The notes under the pieces were generated by a model that saw nothing but the letters and a program-made list of their open reading frames with translations, ran no database searches and was not told the DNA's origin. Source: CAZHJK01 sp964533275 (GTDB lineage: Bacteria > Bacillota > Clostridia > Eubacteriales > Garciellaceae). From it: a DNA stretch of 64,000 nt. The position numbers were made by a program, and so were the translations under genes. Positions 1 to 9,404 of the stretch are shown one piece after another. The DNA is taken from contig CAZHJK010000011.1 of NCBI GenBank assembly GCA_964533275.1, positions 1-64,000 of the forward strand, read 5' to 3'. Position 1 is the stretch's first letter. The number at the start of each line of letters is the position of its first letter.

Positions 1-297
1 AGGAGACTTTGGCAGAAGGCTTTATAGCCTAAAGCCAAAGTTTTACTCTACAAGTGATACTTTCTTATATAATTGATTAAAGTATTTTTGGGGACAAAGC
101 CCTCTACTGGTTTAGGAGGATGCTTAGGCTGAGAGCCGTAGAAGGTAATCATAGTATACCTAACTATGATGCAAAGCTACTATTTTTATGTTAAACTAAG
201 GTAATGAATAAAAAGGATTTTGTAAAGAAAAATAGAAGAATAATTACAAGAAAGCGTGCAAAAAGTGCATGTGTTTGTAGAAAAGGGGTGAAGTGAG
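1..297 (+). other. Leader/intergenic region with hairpins, no gene
   Basis: No convincing ORF is present. A nested hairpin at 7-40 (CTTTGGC pairs with GCCAAAG, inner AGGCT/AGCCT) is followed by TTTT and looks like an intrinsic terminator of something upstream or an attenuator. Further on, GGCT-GAGA-GCC (about 137-146) and an ATCATAG/CTATGAT stem just before GCAAAGCTAC (about 149-181) suggest a folded leader RNA. The GCAAAGCTA and CTAAGGT pieces resemble parts of c-di-GMP-I aptamers, but the GAAA-capped stem and the 3' helix are missing, so I do not assign a family. Confidence 0.3.
7..44 (+). terminator. Probable intrinsic terminator hairpin
   Basis: CTTTGGC (7-13) pairs with GCCAAAG (34-40); inside it AGGCT (17-21) pairs with AGCCT (26-30), and TTTT follows. 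The gene it would serve lies outside the window. Confidence 0.5.
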
Positions 298-981
298 ATG
301 AGGGTACTTTTAGTAGAGGATGAGAAGGCTTTAGCTACCGCCTTATCAAAAATATTAAGTAAAAATAATATTAGTGTTGATCTATCCTTTGACGGAGATG
401 AAGGGTTTTATTTAGCCCAAAAGGATATATATGATGTTATTATCCTTGATATTATGCTTCCCAATAAAAGTGGTTTGGAAATATTAAGAGACTTAAGAGC
501 TGCTAATAAAAAGACGCCTGTACTATTTCTTACAGCCCGTGATACAATTGAGGATAGGGTAGTAGGCTTAGATAGTGGAGCCGATGATTATCTTATAAAG
601 CCCTTTGCCACAGAGGAGTTATTAGCACGAATCCGTGCTTTAGTTAGAAGACCTAAAGACTTAATGAATGATAATTATTTGGAATTTGGAAATGTAAAGC
701 TTTATATTGATAGTGGAGAATTAGAGGTTGATAATAATAAAAAAAGATTAACATCAAAGGAAATACAGCTATTGGAGCTTTTTCTACGGAACCCAAAGAT
801 GGTTTTATCAAAGGAACTTATCTTGGATAGGGTATGGGGAATAGATGGTAATGCTATGGAAAACAGTGTAGAGATATATATTCACTATCTTCGAAAAAAG
901 CTGGGCAGCAAATCTGAACTTATTATAGAAACAGTTCGTGGGATCGGCTATGTATTAAAGGAGAAGAAGATAGATGCTTAA
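298..981 (+). CDS. OmpR/PhoB-family response regulator
   Basis: DNA-binding response regulator of 227 residues, the normal length for this family. The receiver domain (about 1-118) has the acidic pair near residues 8-9, the phospho-acceptor Asp51 in ILDIMLP, Thr79 and Lys101 in IKPF. The winged-helix output domain (about 128-222) ends with the typical ETVRGIGYVLK. The start ATG follows a GGGGTGA ribosome binding site. It overlaps the downstream histidine kinase by 8 bases, so the two form a two-component system. The signal is unknown, and nothing next to the pair points to a transported substrate. Confidence 0.93.
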   Translation: MRVLLVEDEKALATALSKILSKNNISVDLSFDGDEGFYLAQKDIYDVIILDIMLPNKSGLEILRDLRAANKKTPVLFLTARDTIEDRVVGLDSGADDYLIKPFATEELLARIRALVRRPKDLMNDNYLEFGNVKLYIDSGELEVDNNKKRLTSKEIQLLELFLRNPKMVLSKELILDRVWGIDGNAMENSVEIYIHYLRKKLGSKSELIIETVRGIGYVLKEKKIDA

Positions 982-2305
982 TAAACTACGGATAAACCTC
1001 ACTATTTTAAATACTGTGGTGTTAATTGTAATATTATCTATTATCTCAATATTTGTATATGTATTAATGGACTTTAATCTACACAAGGATATTGATGATA
1101 TTCTAATTACAAATTCTCATCAAGTAGATAACTATGTCAATTTTATTGAGGATAATGAAAATTCTGAGCAAGTGGATGAAGAGAAAAAAAATGAACATTT
1201 AAGAACCATTCATAACATGACAAAAAATAATATCTCTTATGTGGTATTAGATACTGAAAAAAGAGTTAATATTAATTCTAGTTATATAGAGCTGGATTAC
1301 GATTTGTTGATGGACATTAGAAAAGATGCCATGAACAATGTTGAAGGCAGTGACAGAATAATTACTGATTTAAATAGAACTTTTTATTTTGAAACTATAA
1401 ATACAGAGGGAATTAATTTTCGAATCTGTACAACATATTACTCAACAGATATGCAAAAAAATAATGTTAGAACCATTCAAACCATTAAGACCTTAAGAAA
1501 CGAAAAGGATGTGCTTAACAGATTAGGCTTTACCTTAATTGCTACAATTATTATAGGTACAAGTCTTTCCTTAATAGGAGGATATATATTAGCAGGTAGA
1601 TCATTGGTTCCAATCATAAAATCATGGAAAAGACAGCAGGAATTTGTATCAGATGCTTCCCATGAATTAAGAACTCCTCTGGCAGTAGTACAGACAAATT
1701 TAGAGGTTATAAAGGGTAGTGCCAATGAAACAGTAAAAAGCCAGAGCTATTGGTTAAAAAATGCCTATGATGAGACCCTTAGAATGAATAAAATCATACA
1801 GGATTTATTATTTTTAGCCAGGGTAGATTCAGGACAGAACATCTTAGACAAACAGGAAGTTGATTTGACATTCCTATTGCAGGATGTAAGTGAGAAACTA
1901 ATACCCTTAGCTGCAAACAAACAATTGCAGATAATTACAAATGTCGATGAGAACCTTGTTATACATGGAGATTCTAATAAAATTAGGCAGTTAATGGTTA
2001 TTTTAATTGATAACGCTATTAAATATAGTACACCAAATAAGATAATAAAGATTACTGGCAGAAATATAAAAAATGGAGTAGTAATTGAGGTGATTGATCA
2101 GGGAATTGGAATAAAGCCTGGAGAATTAACAAGAGTATTTGACAGATTTTATCGTTCTGACAAAGTGCGTTCCAGAGAACAAGGAGGAACTGGACTGGGG
2201 CTTTCAATTGCAAAATGGATTACTGATATTCATAGGGGTAGGATTGAAATAGAAAGTAAAATGCAGGAAGGTACAAAGGTGATAGTATATTTGCCATTTA
2301 ATTAG
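974..2305 (+). CDS. Sensor histidine kinase
   Basis: Membrane sensor kinase of 443 residues that should phosphorylate the regulator encoded just upstream. Order: membrane segment (about 10-32), extracytoplasmic sensor region of about 150 residues rich in Asp, Glu and Asn, second membrane segment (about 185-207), then a HAMP-like linker. The HisKA motif DASHELRTPLAV puts the phosphorylated His at 230. The HATPase domain has an N-box (IDNAIKYS), DQGIGI and GTGLGLS. The whole kinase core is intact. The sensor region matches no domain I can name, so the stimulus is unknown. Confidence 0.93.
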   Translation: MLNKLRINLTILNTVVLIVILSIISIFVYVLMDFNLHKDIDDILITNSHQVDNYVNFIEDNENSEQVDEEKKNEHLRTIHNMTKNNISYVVLDTEKRVNINSSYIELDYDLLMDIRKDAMNNVEGSDRIITDLNRTFYFETINTEGINFRICTTYYSTDMQKNNVRTIQTIKTLRNEKDVLNRLGFTLIATIIIGTSLSLIGGYILAGRSLVPIIKSWKRQQEFVSDASHELRTPLAVVQTNLEVIKGSANETVKSQSYWLKNAYDETLRMNKIIQDLLFLARVDSGQNILDKQEVDLTFLLQDVSEKLIPLAANKQLQIITNVDENLVIHGDSNKIRQLMVILIDNAIKYSTPNKIIKITGRNIKNGVVIEVIDQGIGIKPGELTRVFDRFYRSDKVRSREQGGTGLGLSIAKWITDIHRGRIEIESKMQEGTKVIVYLPFN

Positions 2306-2335
2306 AAACAAGTATAGATGGTTAGGAGGAAGAGT

Positions 2336-3244
2336 ATGATAGAAAAACAAATGACAATGGATGACTTATTAAGGGATATAAACTTTATAAAAAGATTATA
2401 TGAAGTAGTAAGAATTGTTGATCCAATTAAGAATCAGGTATTAGATTATAAGGATAATAAACTAATACCCTTGCCGTCAAAATGCTATGATGTTTGGGAG
2501 AGAAAGGATATTTGTGAAGATTGTATTTCTAGAAATGCTCTGGAACAGGATGAAACATATGCAAAGATTGAATATATTAGGGATAAGGTATATATGATTC
2601 TAGCTATGCCCGTTCATTTAAAGGAAAAAAGGGTTATATTAGAACTATTGAGGGATATAACTAAGGAAAGAATACTATTTGATTCAGTTGATACTTCCAA
2701 AGGAGATGCCTATAGTCTATTAAAAAATAGAAATATAAATATAATCAAGGATGGTTTAACAAATATATATAATAATAGATATATTAATGAGCGTCTACCC
2801 TATGACATTATGAGTAGCCATATAAATGAAGAATATCTTTCTATTTTTATGATTGATATTGATAATTTTAAAGAAATAAATAAAGAATTTAGTCATAATT
2901 GTGGAAATATCATATTGATGGAATTTGCTAAAGTACTAGAAGGAAAGGTAAAAGAAAGTAATGGATGGGCAGCTAGATACACAGCAGATACCTTTATTGC
3001 AGTATTGGCTAATTATTCGCCAGAAGAGGCAGGTAAATGGGCAGAAGAAATAAGGAGCGTTATTGAAAAATATGATTTTTTCTGTGATAATAAAAACCAT
3101 ATTTCTATAACAACAAGTATAGGTGTATATACCAAACAAAAGGTAAATGATCCTATGGATAAATTTATAGCTAAGGCAAAGCTGTTTTTAGGAAGGGCAA
3201 AGGAACAGGGGAAAAATTGTGCTGTTTCAAATGGGGAGAGGTAA
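2336..3244 (+). CDS. Degenerate GGDEF-domain signalling protein with Cys-rich PAS-like sensor
   Basis: Cytoplasmic protein of 302 residues. I start it at ATG 2336 because AGGAGGA at 2324-2330 is a perfectly spaced ribosome binding site and lies inside the longer frame that opens at 2318. The N-terminal 120 residues look like a PAS-type sensor with the motif CYxxWxxxxxCxxC, which in related proteins is thought to bind a metal, heme or Fe-S centre. The C-terminal 160 residues have the GGDEF fold (FMIDIDNFKEIN, SIGVY), but the signature that should read GGDEF is TADTF, so diguanylate cyclase activity is unlikely. It could still bind GTP or c-di-GMP. It lies 30 bases after the kinase gene and may be co-transcribed with it. 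Confidence 0.8.
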   Translation: MIEKQMTMDDLLRDINFIKRLYEVVRIVDPIKNQVLDYKDNKLIPLPSKCYDVWERKDICEDCISRNALEQDETYAKIEYIRDKVYMILAMPVHLKEKRVILELLRDITKERILFDSVDTSKGDAYSLLKNRNINIIKDGLTNIYNNRYINERLPYDIMSSHINEEYLSIFMIDIDNFKEINKEFSHNCGNIILMEFAKVLEGKVKESNGWAARYTADTFIAVLANYSPEEAGKWAEEIRSVIEKYDFFCDNKNHISITTSIGVYTKQKVNDPMDKFIAKAKLFLGRAKEQGKNCAVSNGER

Positions 3245-3272
3245 ATAAATATGAAAAAAGAAGGTGCATATA

Positions 3273-4925
3273 TTGGAAAATAAATCTGTACAATCGAATT
3301 TTATAAGAAATATAGTAATAGAAGATATTGAATCTGGAAAGCACAAAAAAATTATTACCAGGTTTCCACCGGAGCCAAATGGATACTTACATATAGGACA
3401 CGCCAAGGCAATTACCCTAAATTTTGAATTAGCAGATGAATTTAAGGGTGAAACAAATCTACGCTTTGATGATACAAACCCCGTAAAGGAAGATACAGAA
3501 TATGTAGAATCTATTAAAGAGGATGTAAAATGGCTTGGCTTTGATTGGGAAAATCTATTATATGCTTCAGATTATTTTGATGAAATGTATAAAAGAGCAA
3601 TAGTATTGATAAAAAAAGGAAAGGCATATGTGGATGAATTGACTCCAGAGGAAATAAGAAAATATCGAGGCACATTAACCCAGCCTGGGAAGGAAAGCCC
3701 CTATAGAAATCGCCCAGTAGAAGAGAATTTAGAATTGTTTGAGGCAATGAAAAGAGGGGAGTTCGAGGATGGATCCAAGGTATTAAGGGCAAAAATTGAT
3801 ATGGCTTCGCCTAATATAAATATGAGGGATCCGGTAATATATAGAATAGCCCATGCCAGCCACCATAACACGGGTGATAAGTGGTGCGTTTATCCTATGT
3901 ATGACTATGCACATCCTCTAGAGGATGCAATAGAAGGAATAACCCATTCCCTATGCACCTTAGAATTTGAAGACCATCGTCCTCTATATGATTGGGTAGT
4001 TAGAGAATGTGAAATGGAAAGTATACCTAGACAAATAGAATTTGCACGATTAAATATAACAAATACAGTAATGAGCAAAAGAAAGTTGAAGGCATTAGTA
4101 GATGCAGGAATAGTGGATTCCTGGGATGACCCTAGAATGCCAACAATATCTGGATTAAGAAGAAAGGGATATACTCCTGATTCCATAAAAAGATTCTGTC
4201 GGGAAATAGGAATATCTAAAACCAACAGCTTAGTAGACCAACAAATGTTAGAGCATTTTATAAGGGATGATTTAAAGCTAAAGACACCTAGAACTATGGC
4301 AATACTAAAGCCTTTAAAGGTAGTTATCACTAACTATCAAGAGGGACAGGTAGAGCTTTTAGAGGCAGAAAATAATCCAGATAATCCTGAAATGGGAGTA
4401 AGAACTATTCCATTTTCTAGGGAGATTTATATAGAGCAAGAGGACTTTATGGAAAATCCACCAAAGAAATATTTTAGATTATTTCCCGGTAATGAAGTTA
4501 GGCTAAAGCATGCCTATTTTATAAAATGTAATGAGGTAATAAAGGATGAAGAGGGTAATGTAGTGGAGCTTCGTTGTACCTATGATCCAGAAACAAAAAG
4601 CGGATCAGGTTTTACGGGAAGAAAGGTTAAGGGCACCCTTCATTGGGTTGAAGCTAGCCATGCTCTTCCAGCTGAGATGAGATTATATGAACCACTTATT
4701 TTAGATGATAAGCAGCAGGAGGGTAAAGACTTTTTAGACAATATAAATCCTAATTCCTTAGAAATTTTAGAAGGTTTCGTGGAGCCAAATATGTCTGAGG
4801 CTAAGGTCCAAGATAAGTTTCAATTCTTCCGACACGGATATTTTAATGTAGATCCAAAACACACCACAACAGATAAGCTGATATTTAATCGAATAGTTCC
4901 CTTGAAGAGCTCCTTTAGGCTATAG
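3273..4925 (+). CDS. glnS: Glutaminyl-tRNA synthetase
   Basis: Class I synthetase that charges tRNA-Gln, about 550 residues as in bacterial GlnRS. The Rossmann catalytic core has PPEPNGYLHIGHAKA (HIGH motif) and MSKRKL (the KMSKS counterpart); the C-terminal half has the two beta-barrel anticodon-binding domains. An in-frame GTG at 3264 is possible, but AAGGTG at 3261-3266 is better spaced for TTG 3273. Many Firmicutes make Gln-tRNA only through GatCAB; glnS occurs in a subset of Clostridia, which suggests an old transfer (established pattern, not tested here). It stands alone after the GGDEF-like gene. Confidence 0.96.
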   Translation: MENKSVQSNFIRNIVIEDIESGKHKKIITRFPPEPNGYLHIGHAKAITLNFELADEFKGETNLRFDDTNPVKEDTEYVESIKEDVKWLGFDWENLLYASDYFDEMYKRAIVLIKKGKAYVDELTPEEIRKYRGTLTQPGKESPYRNRPVEENLELFEAMKRGEFEDGSKVLRAKIDMASPNINMRDPVIYRIAHASHHNTGDKWCVYPMYDYAHPLEDAIEGITHSLCTLEFEDHRPLYDWVVRECEMESIPRQIEFARLNITNTVMSKRKLKALVDAGIVDSWDDPRMPTISGLRRKGYTPDSIKRFCREIGISKTNSLVDQQMLEHFIRDDLKLKTPRTMAILKPLKVVITNYQEGQVELLEAENNPDNPEMGVRTIPFSREIYIEQEDFMENPPKKYFRLFPGNEVRLKHAYFIKCNEVIKDEEGNVVELRCTYDPETKSGSGFTGRKVKGTLHWVEASHALPAEMRLYEPLILDDKQQEGKDFLDNINPNSLEILEGFVEPNMSEAKVQDKFQFFRHGYFNVDPKHTTTDKLIFNRIVPLKSSFRL

Positions 4926-5103
4926 GGGGAAACTATAGGGGAAATATAATTACAGTCTTGAGGAATGCCCCTTATTATGATATTATATGAATAATCTGTT
5001 AATATAAGTCTAATGGTTATGTATAATTAACCAGGGTATAATTCAAATGCGTAATAAGTTAGACTATATAGTTTAAACTCAGAAAGAATTTAGGAGGGAC
5101 AAA

Positions 5104-6501
5104 ATGGCTAAAGTACAAATTACTGAAACGATTTTACGGGATGCCCATCAATCTTTAATTGCCACAAGAATGAAGACTGAAGATATGTTGCCTATCTTAG
5201 AAACACTAGATAAGGTAGGATATTTTTCTCTTGAGATGTGGGGCGGGGCAACATTTGACTCATGTTTAAGATTCTTAAATGAAGATCCATGGGAAAGATT
5301 AAGAATCATAAGAAAAGCTGTAAAGAATACAAAGCTTCAAATGTTATTAAGAGGGCAAAATCTTTTAGGATATAGAAATTATGCCGATGATGTTGTAACA
5401 GAATTTGTTAAAAAATCTATTGCCAATGGTATTGATGTTGTTAGAATATTCGATGCCTTAAATGATGTTAGAAATCTAAAGGTGGCAATGGAGGTAACCA
5501 AGAAAGAGGGCGGTCATGCCCAACCAGCTATTTCATACACCACAAGTCCAGCCCATAATACAAAGTATTACTTAAATTTAGCTAAACAAATGGAGGATAT
5601 GGGCGCTGACTCAATCTGTGTAAAGGATATGTCAGGAATTTTAACTCCTTATTATGCCTTTGAATTAGTATCTAAGCTTAAAGAAACAGTAAAAGTTCCA
5701 ATACAAATTCATACCCATTCCACCAGCGGAGTTGGATCTATGACCTATCTAAAATCTATAGAGGCAGGAGCGGATGTTGTTGACTGTGCTATTTCACCAA
5801 TGGCATTAGGAACATCTCAACCACCTACTGAGCCTTTAGTTGCTACATTAGAAGGTACAGGATATGATACAGGATTAGATATTGCATTATTAAATGAAGT
5901 TGCAGAACACTTTAAACCATTACGACAAAGTTATCTTGAAAGTAATTTATTAGATCCTAAGGTATTAGGGGTAGATGTAAACGCTTTAATCTATCAAGTG
6001 CCAGGAGGCATGTTATCAAACTTAGTATCCCAGCTTAAAACTCAAAATGCAGAGGATAAATTTGAGGAAGTGCTTAGGGAAGTACCTAAGGTTCGAGAAG
6101 ATCTTGGATACCCACCTTTAGTAACTCCAATGAGTCAGATTGTAGGAACTCAAGCGGTATTTAATGTAGTTCTAGGAGAAAGATACAAGATGATTCCTAA
6201 GGAAGTTAAGGCATATGTAAAGGGAGAGTATGGAAAACCTACTGTACCAATTTCTGATGAGATTAAGAAAAAAATTATTGGGGATGAAGAGGTAATCACC
6301 TGTAGACCGGCAGATTTAATTCAACCTCAACTGAAAATTCTTCAAAGTGAAATGAGTGAATACCAAGAGCAGGATGAGGATATTCTAAGCTATGGTTTAT
6401 TCCCACAAGTTGCTATCGAGTTCTTTAAATATCGACAAGCACAAATGTATAAAATAGATAGTACATTATTAGATAAGAAAAATAATATTCATCCAGTATA
6501 A
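5104..6501 (+). CDS. oadA: Oxaloacetate decarboxylase alpha subunit / pyruvate carboxylase B-type carboxyltransferase
   Basis: Carboxyltransferase of 465 residues that moves a carboxyl group between oxaloacetate/pyruvate and biotin. The HMGL-like TIM barrel starts with TILRDAHQSL; the metal and catalytic motifs LLRGQN, CVKDMSG and HTHSTSG are present, followed by the conserved PYC/OADA domain (about 300-460). The C-terminal biotinyl domain with its MKM motif is absent, so a separate biotin carrier must exist elsewhere. No beta or gamma subunit gene is adjacent. A GGAGG ribosome binding site precedes the ATG and a strong terminator follows, so it is probably monocistronic. Confidence 0.9.
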   Translation: MAKVQITETILRDAHQSLIATRMKTEDMLPILETLDKVGYFSLEMWGGATFDSCLRFLNEDPWERLRIIRKAVKNTKLQMLLRGQNLLGYRNYADDVVTEFVKKSIANGIDVVRIFDALNDVRNLKVAMEVTKKEGGHAQPAISYTTSPAHNTKYYLNLAKQMEDMGADSICVKDMSGILTPYYAFELVSKLKETVKVPIQIHTHSTSGVGSMTYLKSIEAGADVVDCAISPMALGTSQPPTEPLVATLEGTGYDTGLDIALLNEVAEHFKPLRQSYLESNLLDPKVLGVDVNALIYQVPGGMLSNLVSQLKTQNAEDKFEEVLREVPKVREDLGYPPLVTPMSQIVGTQAVFNVVLGERYKMIPKEVKAYVKGEYGKPTVPISDEIKKKIIGDEEVITCRPADLIQPQLKILQSEMSEYQEQDEDILSYGLFPQVAIEFFKYRQAQMYKIDSTLLDKKNNIHPV

Positions 6502-6511
6502 GTCTAATTAT

Positions 6512-6556
6512 AAAGCAGCAATCAAGTTCATAACTACTTGATAGCTGCTTTTGTTT
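6512..6556 (+). terminator. Intrinsic terminator after oadA
   Basis: AAAGCAGC-ATCAAGT pairs with ACTTGAT-GCTGCTTT around a short loop and is followed by a T-rich run (TTTTGTTTT). Confidence 0.85.
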
Positions 6557-6848
6557 TGCCTCTTTTCATATTATTGACACATTATTAATAGCACAATATA
6601 ATATTTTATGAGAATAAATAGTATATTTCTAAACATTTCGACAGTATTGTTTCATAGTAAATTATTCAGGGTAATAATTAGTTAATTATACTGTTCTATT
6701 CATAGCAAATAATATGACGGCTAATTATATTGGCAAGTATAGCAATGAACTATAGAAAATTTGGCTGATACTTGTCCCATAAGCGTGGATATAGAGTGGT
6801 ACTTAAACACACATAAATAAATTCCAAGAATGGATAGAGGAAAAAAAT
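6556..6848 (+). other. Long untranslated leader before the GGDEF/HD-GYP gene
   Basis: About 290 bases without a gene. They hold a consensus promoter near the left end and then an AT-rich leader of roughly 240 bases before ATG 6849. I could not fold it into a known riboswitch class, and I see no T-tract terminator between promoter and gene. Confidence 0.4.
6574..6602 (+). promoter_or_regulatory. Consensus sigma-A promoter
   Basis: TTGACA at 6574-6579 and TATAAT at 6597-6602 are separated by exactly 17 bases, a perfect housekeeping promoter. The next gene starts at 6849, so the predicted leader is about 240 bases long. Confidence 0.7.
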
Positions 6849-9143
6849 ATGAGTAGAAATAACATATCAGTCAGGAGTATAACGATAATTTTATTCGTAT
6901 TATCTATATTGATTACAGTGGGTTTGATTGGATATATAGTGTTTTCCAATTGGCTTTCATCAACAGATGAAATAATTACAAAAATGGCAAAGGATATGAA
7001 TACAGAAATACAAAACCAGATTGATAGATTTATACATGTACCCGAGCATATAAATGAGGTTAATAGAGGATTAATAGAACAGGGAATTGTTGATATAAAT
7101 GATGAGAAGGATCGGGAAAGATATTTTGTAGGAGTGCTAAAGGCACATAGCGATGTAAATGTTTACAGCTATAGCTACGGAACTGAAACAGGAGAATATT
7201 ATGGTGCTCGGAGAAATAAAAATAATGAAATAGAGATTATGAAAAACAATAAGGAAACTAATGGAAATTCATGGTATTATTCTCTAACTGAGGAGGATAC
7301 GGCAAAGGATTTAGTGGTAAAGGCTGGAGAGTTTGACCCACGAACAAGGGATTGGTATATTTCTGCAAAGGAAACAAAAAAACCAATTTTTTCACCAATA
7401 TATAAACACTTTGTTATGGATGATTTAACGGTATCTGCAGCCTATCCTATTTATAATCGAGAAAACCTACTGGAGGGTGTACTTGGGACGCATATTACCC
7501 TTTCAAGGGTAGATAGCTTTTTAAAAGAAACAGTAGAGGATAAGAATGCCTTTGCAGTGATTGTGGAAAAGGACTCAAGGGAATTGGTGGCTAACTCCCT
7601 GGGAGTGAATAATTATAAAAGAATTGATGATGGAGAATATGAAAGACTAACCATTGATGACATAGATAATAAAGCAATAGAACAAGCATATGAAGAATAT
7701 AAAACTACGCAGGATAGTAATTTTAAGTTAAACAGTGAAGATGATAAACAGTATATAAATTTAATAGAATACAATAAAGAAGGGTTGAGCTGGCTAATTA
7801 TTACAGCTATACCTGAAAGTTTGTTTTTAGCAGACATTATAGACAATATGAAATTGACATTATTAATGACTATAATAGCAATTATATTATCTATAGGTAT
7901 TTATTTGATGATTACCAAAAAACTCTTAGACCCTATAGATAATTTAATAGATACCACAGAAAGATTCTCCAAGGGTGATTTTTCTCGTAGGGCAACTATT
8001 TCTAGGAATGATGAAATTGGTAGGATAACAAAATCATTCAATAAAATGGCTGACACCATACATATGCTAGTCAATAACCTTGAAACAAAGGTGAAAGAGA
8101 GAACTATGGAGTTAGAGGAAACTAATAATTCATTAAAATACTTAATTTATCATGATTCGCTAACTGGTTTATTTAATAGAAAGTTTTTCGACGAGAAATT
8201 AAAAGAATATGATATAGAGGAAAAGTTACCCTTATCTATCATATTCGGAGATATAAATGGTCTAAAGCTTACAAATGATATATTTGGGCACAAGGCTGGG
8301 GATGAACTTTTAATAAAATCAGCAGAAATATTGAAAAATATCTGTAGAGACAAAGATATCATTTCCAGGGTTGGGGGAGATGAATTTGCTATTCTCTTAC
8401 CAAATACAGAGGACTTTGAAGCAGAAAAAATCATAGATAGGGTAAATAATATACTTTCAAGGAAGAAAATTAATGGGATAAACTGCAGCATGTCAATGGG
8501 ATATGGAACAAAGAAAAATTTATACCAGGATATAATGAGAACAATGGAAATTGCAGAGGATGAGATGTATAAAGAAAAAACACTAAATCAGAAAAAAATA
8601 AATTCTGATATAGTAGTGTCAATTATCAAAAACCTCCATGACAAGAATTCAATGGAAAAGAGTCATTCCATAAATGTAAGTGAAATATGCAAAAATATAG
8701 GACAAGAAATGCAATTATCAGAAACCCAAGTAAGAAAATTAAAGGAAGCAGGATTTCTTCATGATATAGGAAAGATCGCATTAGATGATAATATTATAAA
8801 GGATAAATCTAATCTAACTGAAGAAGAGAAAAAAGAAATGCAGCAACACACCGTGATAGGATATAGAATTTTAAATCTATTTGAAGATACCTTAGAATTG
8901 GCAGAAGGAGTTTTTAACCACCATGAAAACTGGGATGGCTCAGGATATCCCAAGGGTATAAAGGGTGAAGAAATACCTATTATATCCAGGATTATAGCTA
9001 TAGCAGAAAATTATGATGAGATGACAAATGAACTAAACAAGAATGCTATGAGCAAGGATGAAGCGCTACAGGAAATTATAAAACAATCAGGAATTAAATT
9101 TGATCCAGAGATTGTAGAAATATTCGTTAGAATGTCATCCTAA
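6849..9143 (+). CDS. Membrane c-di-GMP sensor enzyme: Cache-HAMP-GGDEF-HD-GYP
   Basis: Protein of 764 residues able in principle both to make and to degrade c-di-GMP. Order: N-terminal membrane helix (about 10-32), extracytoplasmic double-Cache-like sensor with FDPRTRDWY (about 40-325), second helix (about 330-352), HAMP, coiled coil, GGDEF domain with intact SRVGGDEFAILL, then HD-GYP with HDIGKI, NHHENWDGSGYP and the following ISRIIAIAENYD. Both catalytic signatures are intact, unlike the degenerate GGDEF protein at 2336. The Cache domain suggests a small extracellular ligand such as an amino or organic acid. Its product or substrate is what the c-di-GMP-I riboswitches near 31.5 kb should sense (inference). 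Confidence 0.93.
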   Translation: MSRNNISVRSITIILFVLSILITVGLIGYIVFSNWLSSTDEIITKMAKDMNTEIQNQIDRFIHVPEHINEVNRGLIEQGIVDINDEKDRERYFVGVLKAHSDVNVYSYSYGTETGEYYGARRNKNNEIEIMKNNKETNGNSWYYSLTEEDTAKDLVVKAGEFDPRTRDWYISAKETKKPIFSPIYKHFVMDDLTVSAAYPIYNRENLLEGVLGTHITLSRVDSFLKETVEDKNAFAVIVEKDSRELVANSLGVNNYKRIDDGEYERLTIDDIDNKAIEQAYEEYKTTQDSNFKLNSEDDKQYINLIEYNKEGLSWLIITAIPESLFLADIIDNMKLTLLMTIIAIILSIGIYLMITKKLLDPIDNLIDTTERFSKGDFSRRATISRNDEIGRITKSFNKMADTIHMLVNNLETKVKERTMELEETNNSLKYLIYHDSLTGLFNRKFFDEKLKEYDIEEKLPLSIIFGDINGLKLTNDIFGHKAGDELLIKSAEILKNICRDKDIISRVGGDEFAILLPNTEDFEAEKIIDRVNNILSRKKINGINCSMSMGYGTKKNLYQDIMRTMEIAEDEMYKEKTLNQKKINSDIVVSIIKNLHDKNSMEKSHSINVSEICKNIGQEMQLSETQVRKLKEAGFLHDIGKIALDDNIIKDKSNLTEEEKKEMQQHTVIGYRILNLFEDTLELAEGVFNHHENWDGSGYPKGIKGEEIPIISRIIAIAENYDEMTNELNKNAMSKDEALQEIIKQSGIKFDPEIVEIFVRMSS

Positions 9144-9404
9144 TCGTTAGTGAAGAATCTTTCTGAATGACACATAAAATACTTCTTCAACAACCAATGG
9201 GCAGGATTCCCTGCACTTTATTTTAGCAGAATATTACTTGGAAATACAAAAGAAAAGTACCCAAATCCAGAATAGAGCTATTAATGAGGTCTACCACTGA
9301 ATTGATAATAAAACTTGCTTTTTCCAGTTTTAAATAATAGTATTAATATTAAATAAAAGTAATAGATGATGAAATGTAAATGTGCTTGATAAGGGGTTGA
9401 GTTT

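Noticed and set aside
100..190. TPP riboswitch, because of CTGAGA
   Set aside because: The second conserved TPP element (ACCTGAT...GCGTAGGGA) is missing; only the CTGAGA hexamer matches.
1477..1725. Minus-strand frame inside the histidine kinase gene
   Set aside because: Shadow of an intact, well-supported gene on the other strand.
9144..9404. Decayed gene between the GGDEF/HD-GYP and LuxR genes
   Set aside because: No phase yields recognisable motifs; the only notable word is a weak AGTGAAGAATCTTTC match to intergenic repeats.
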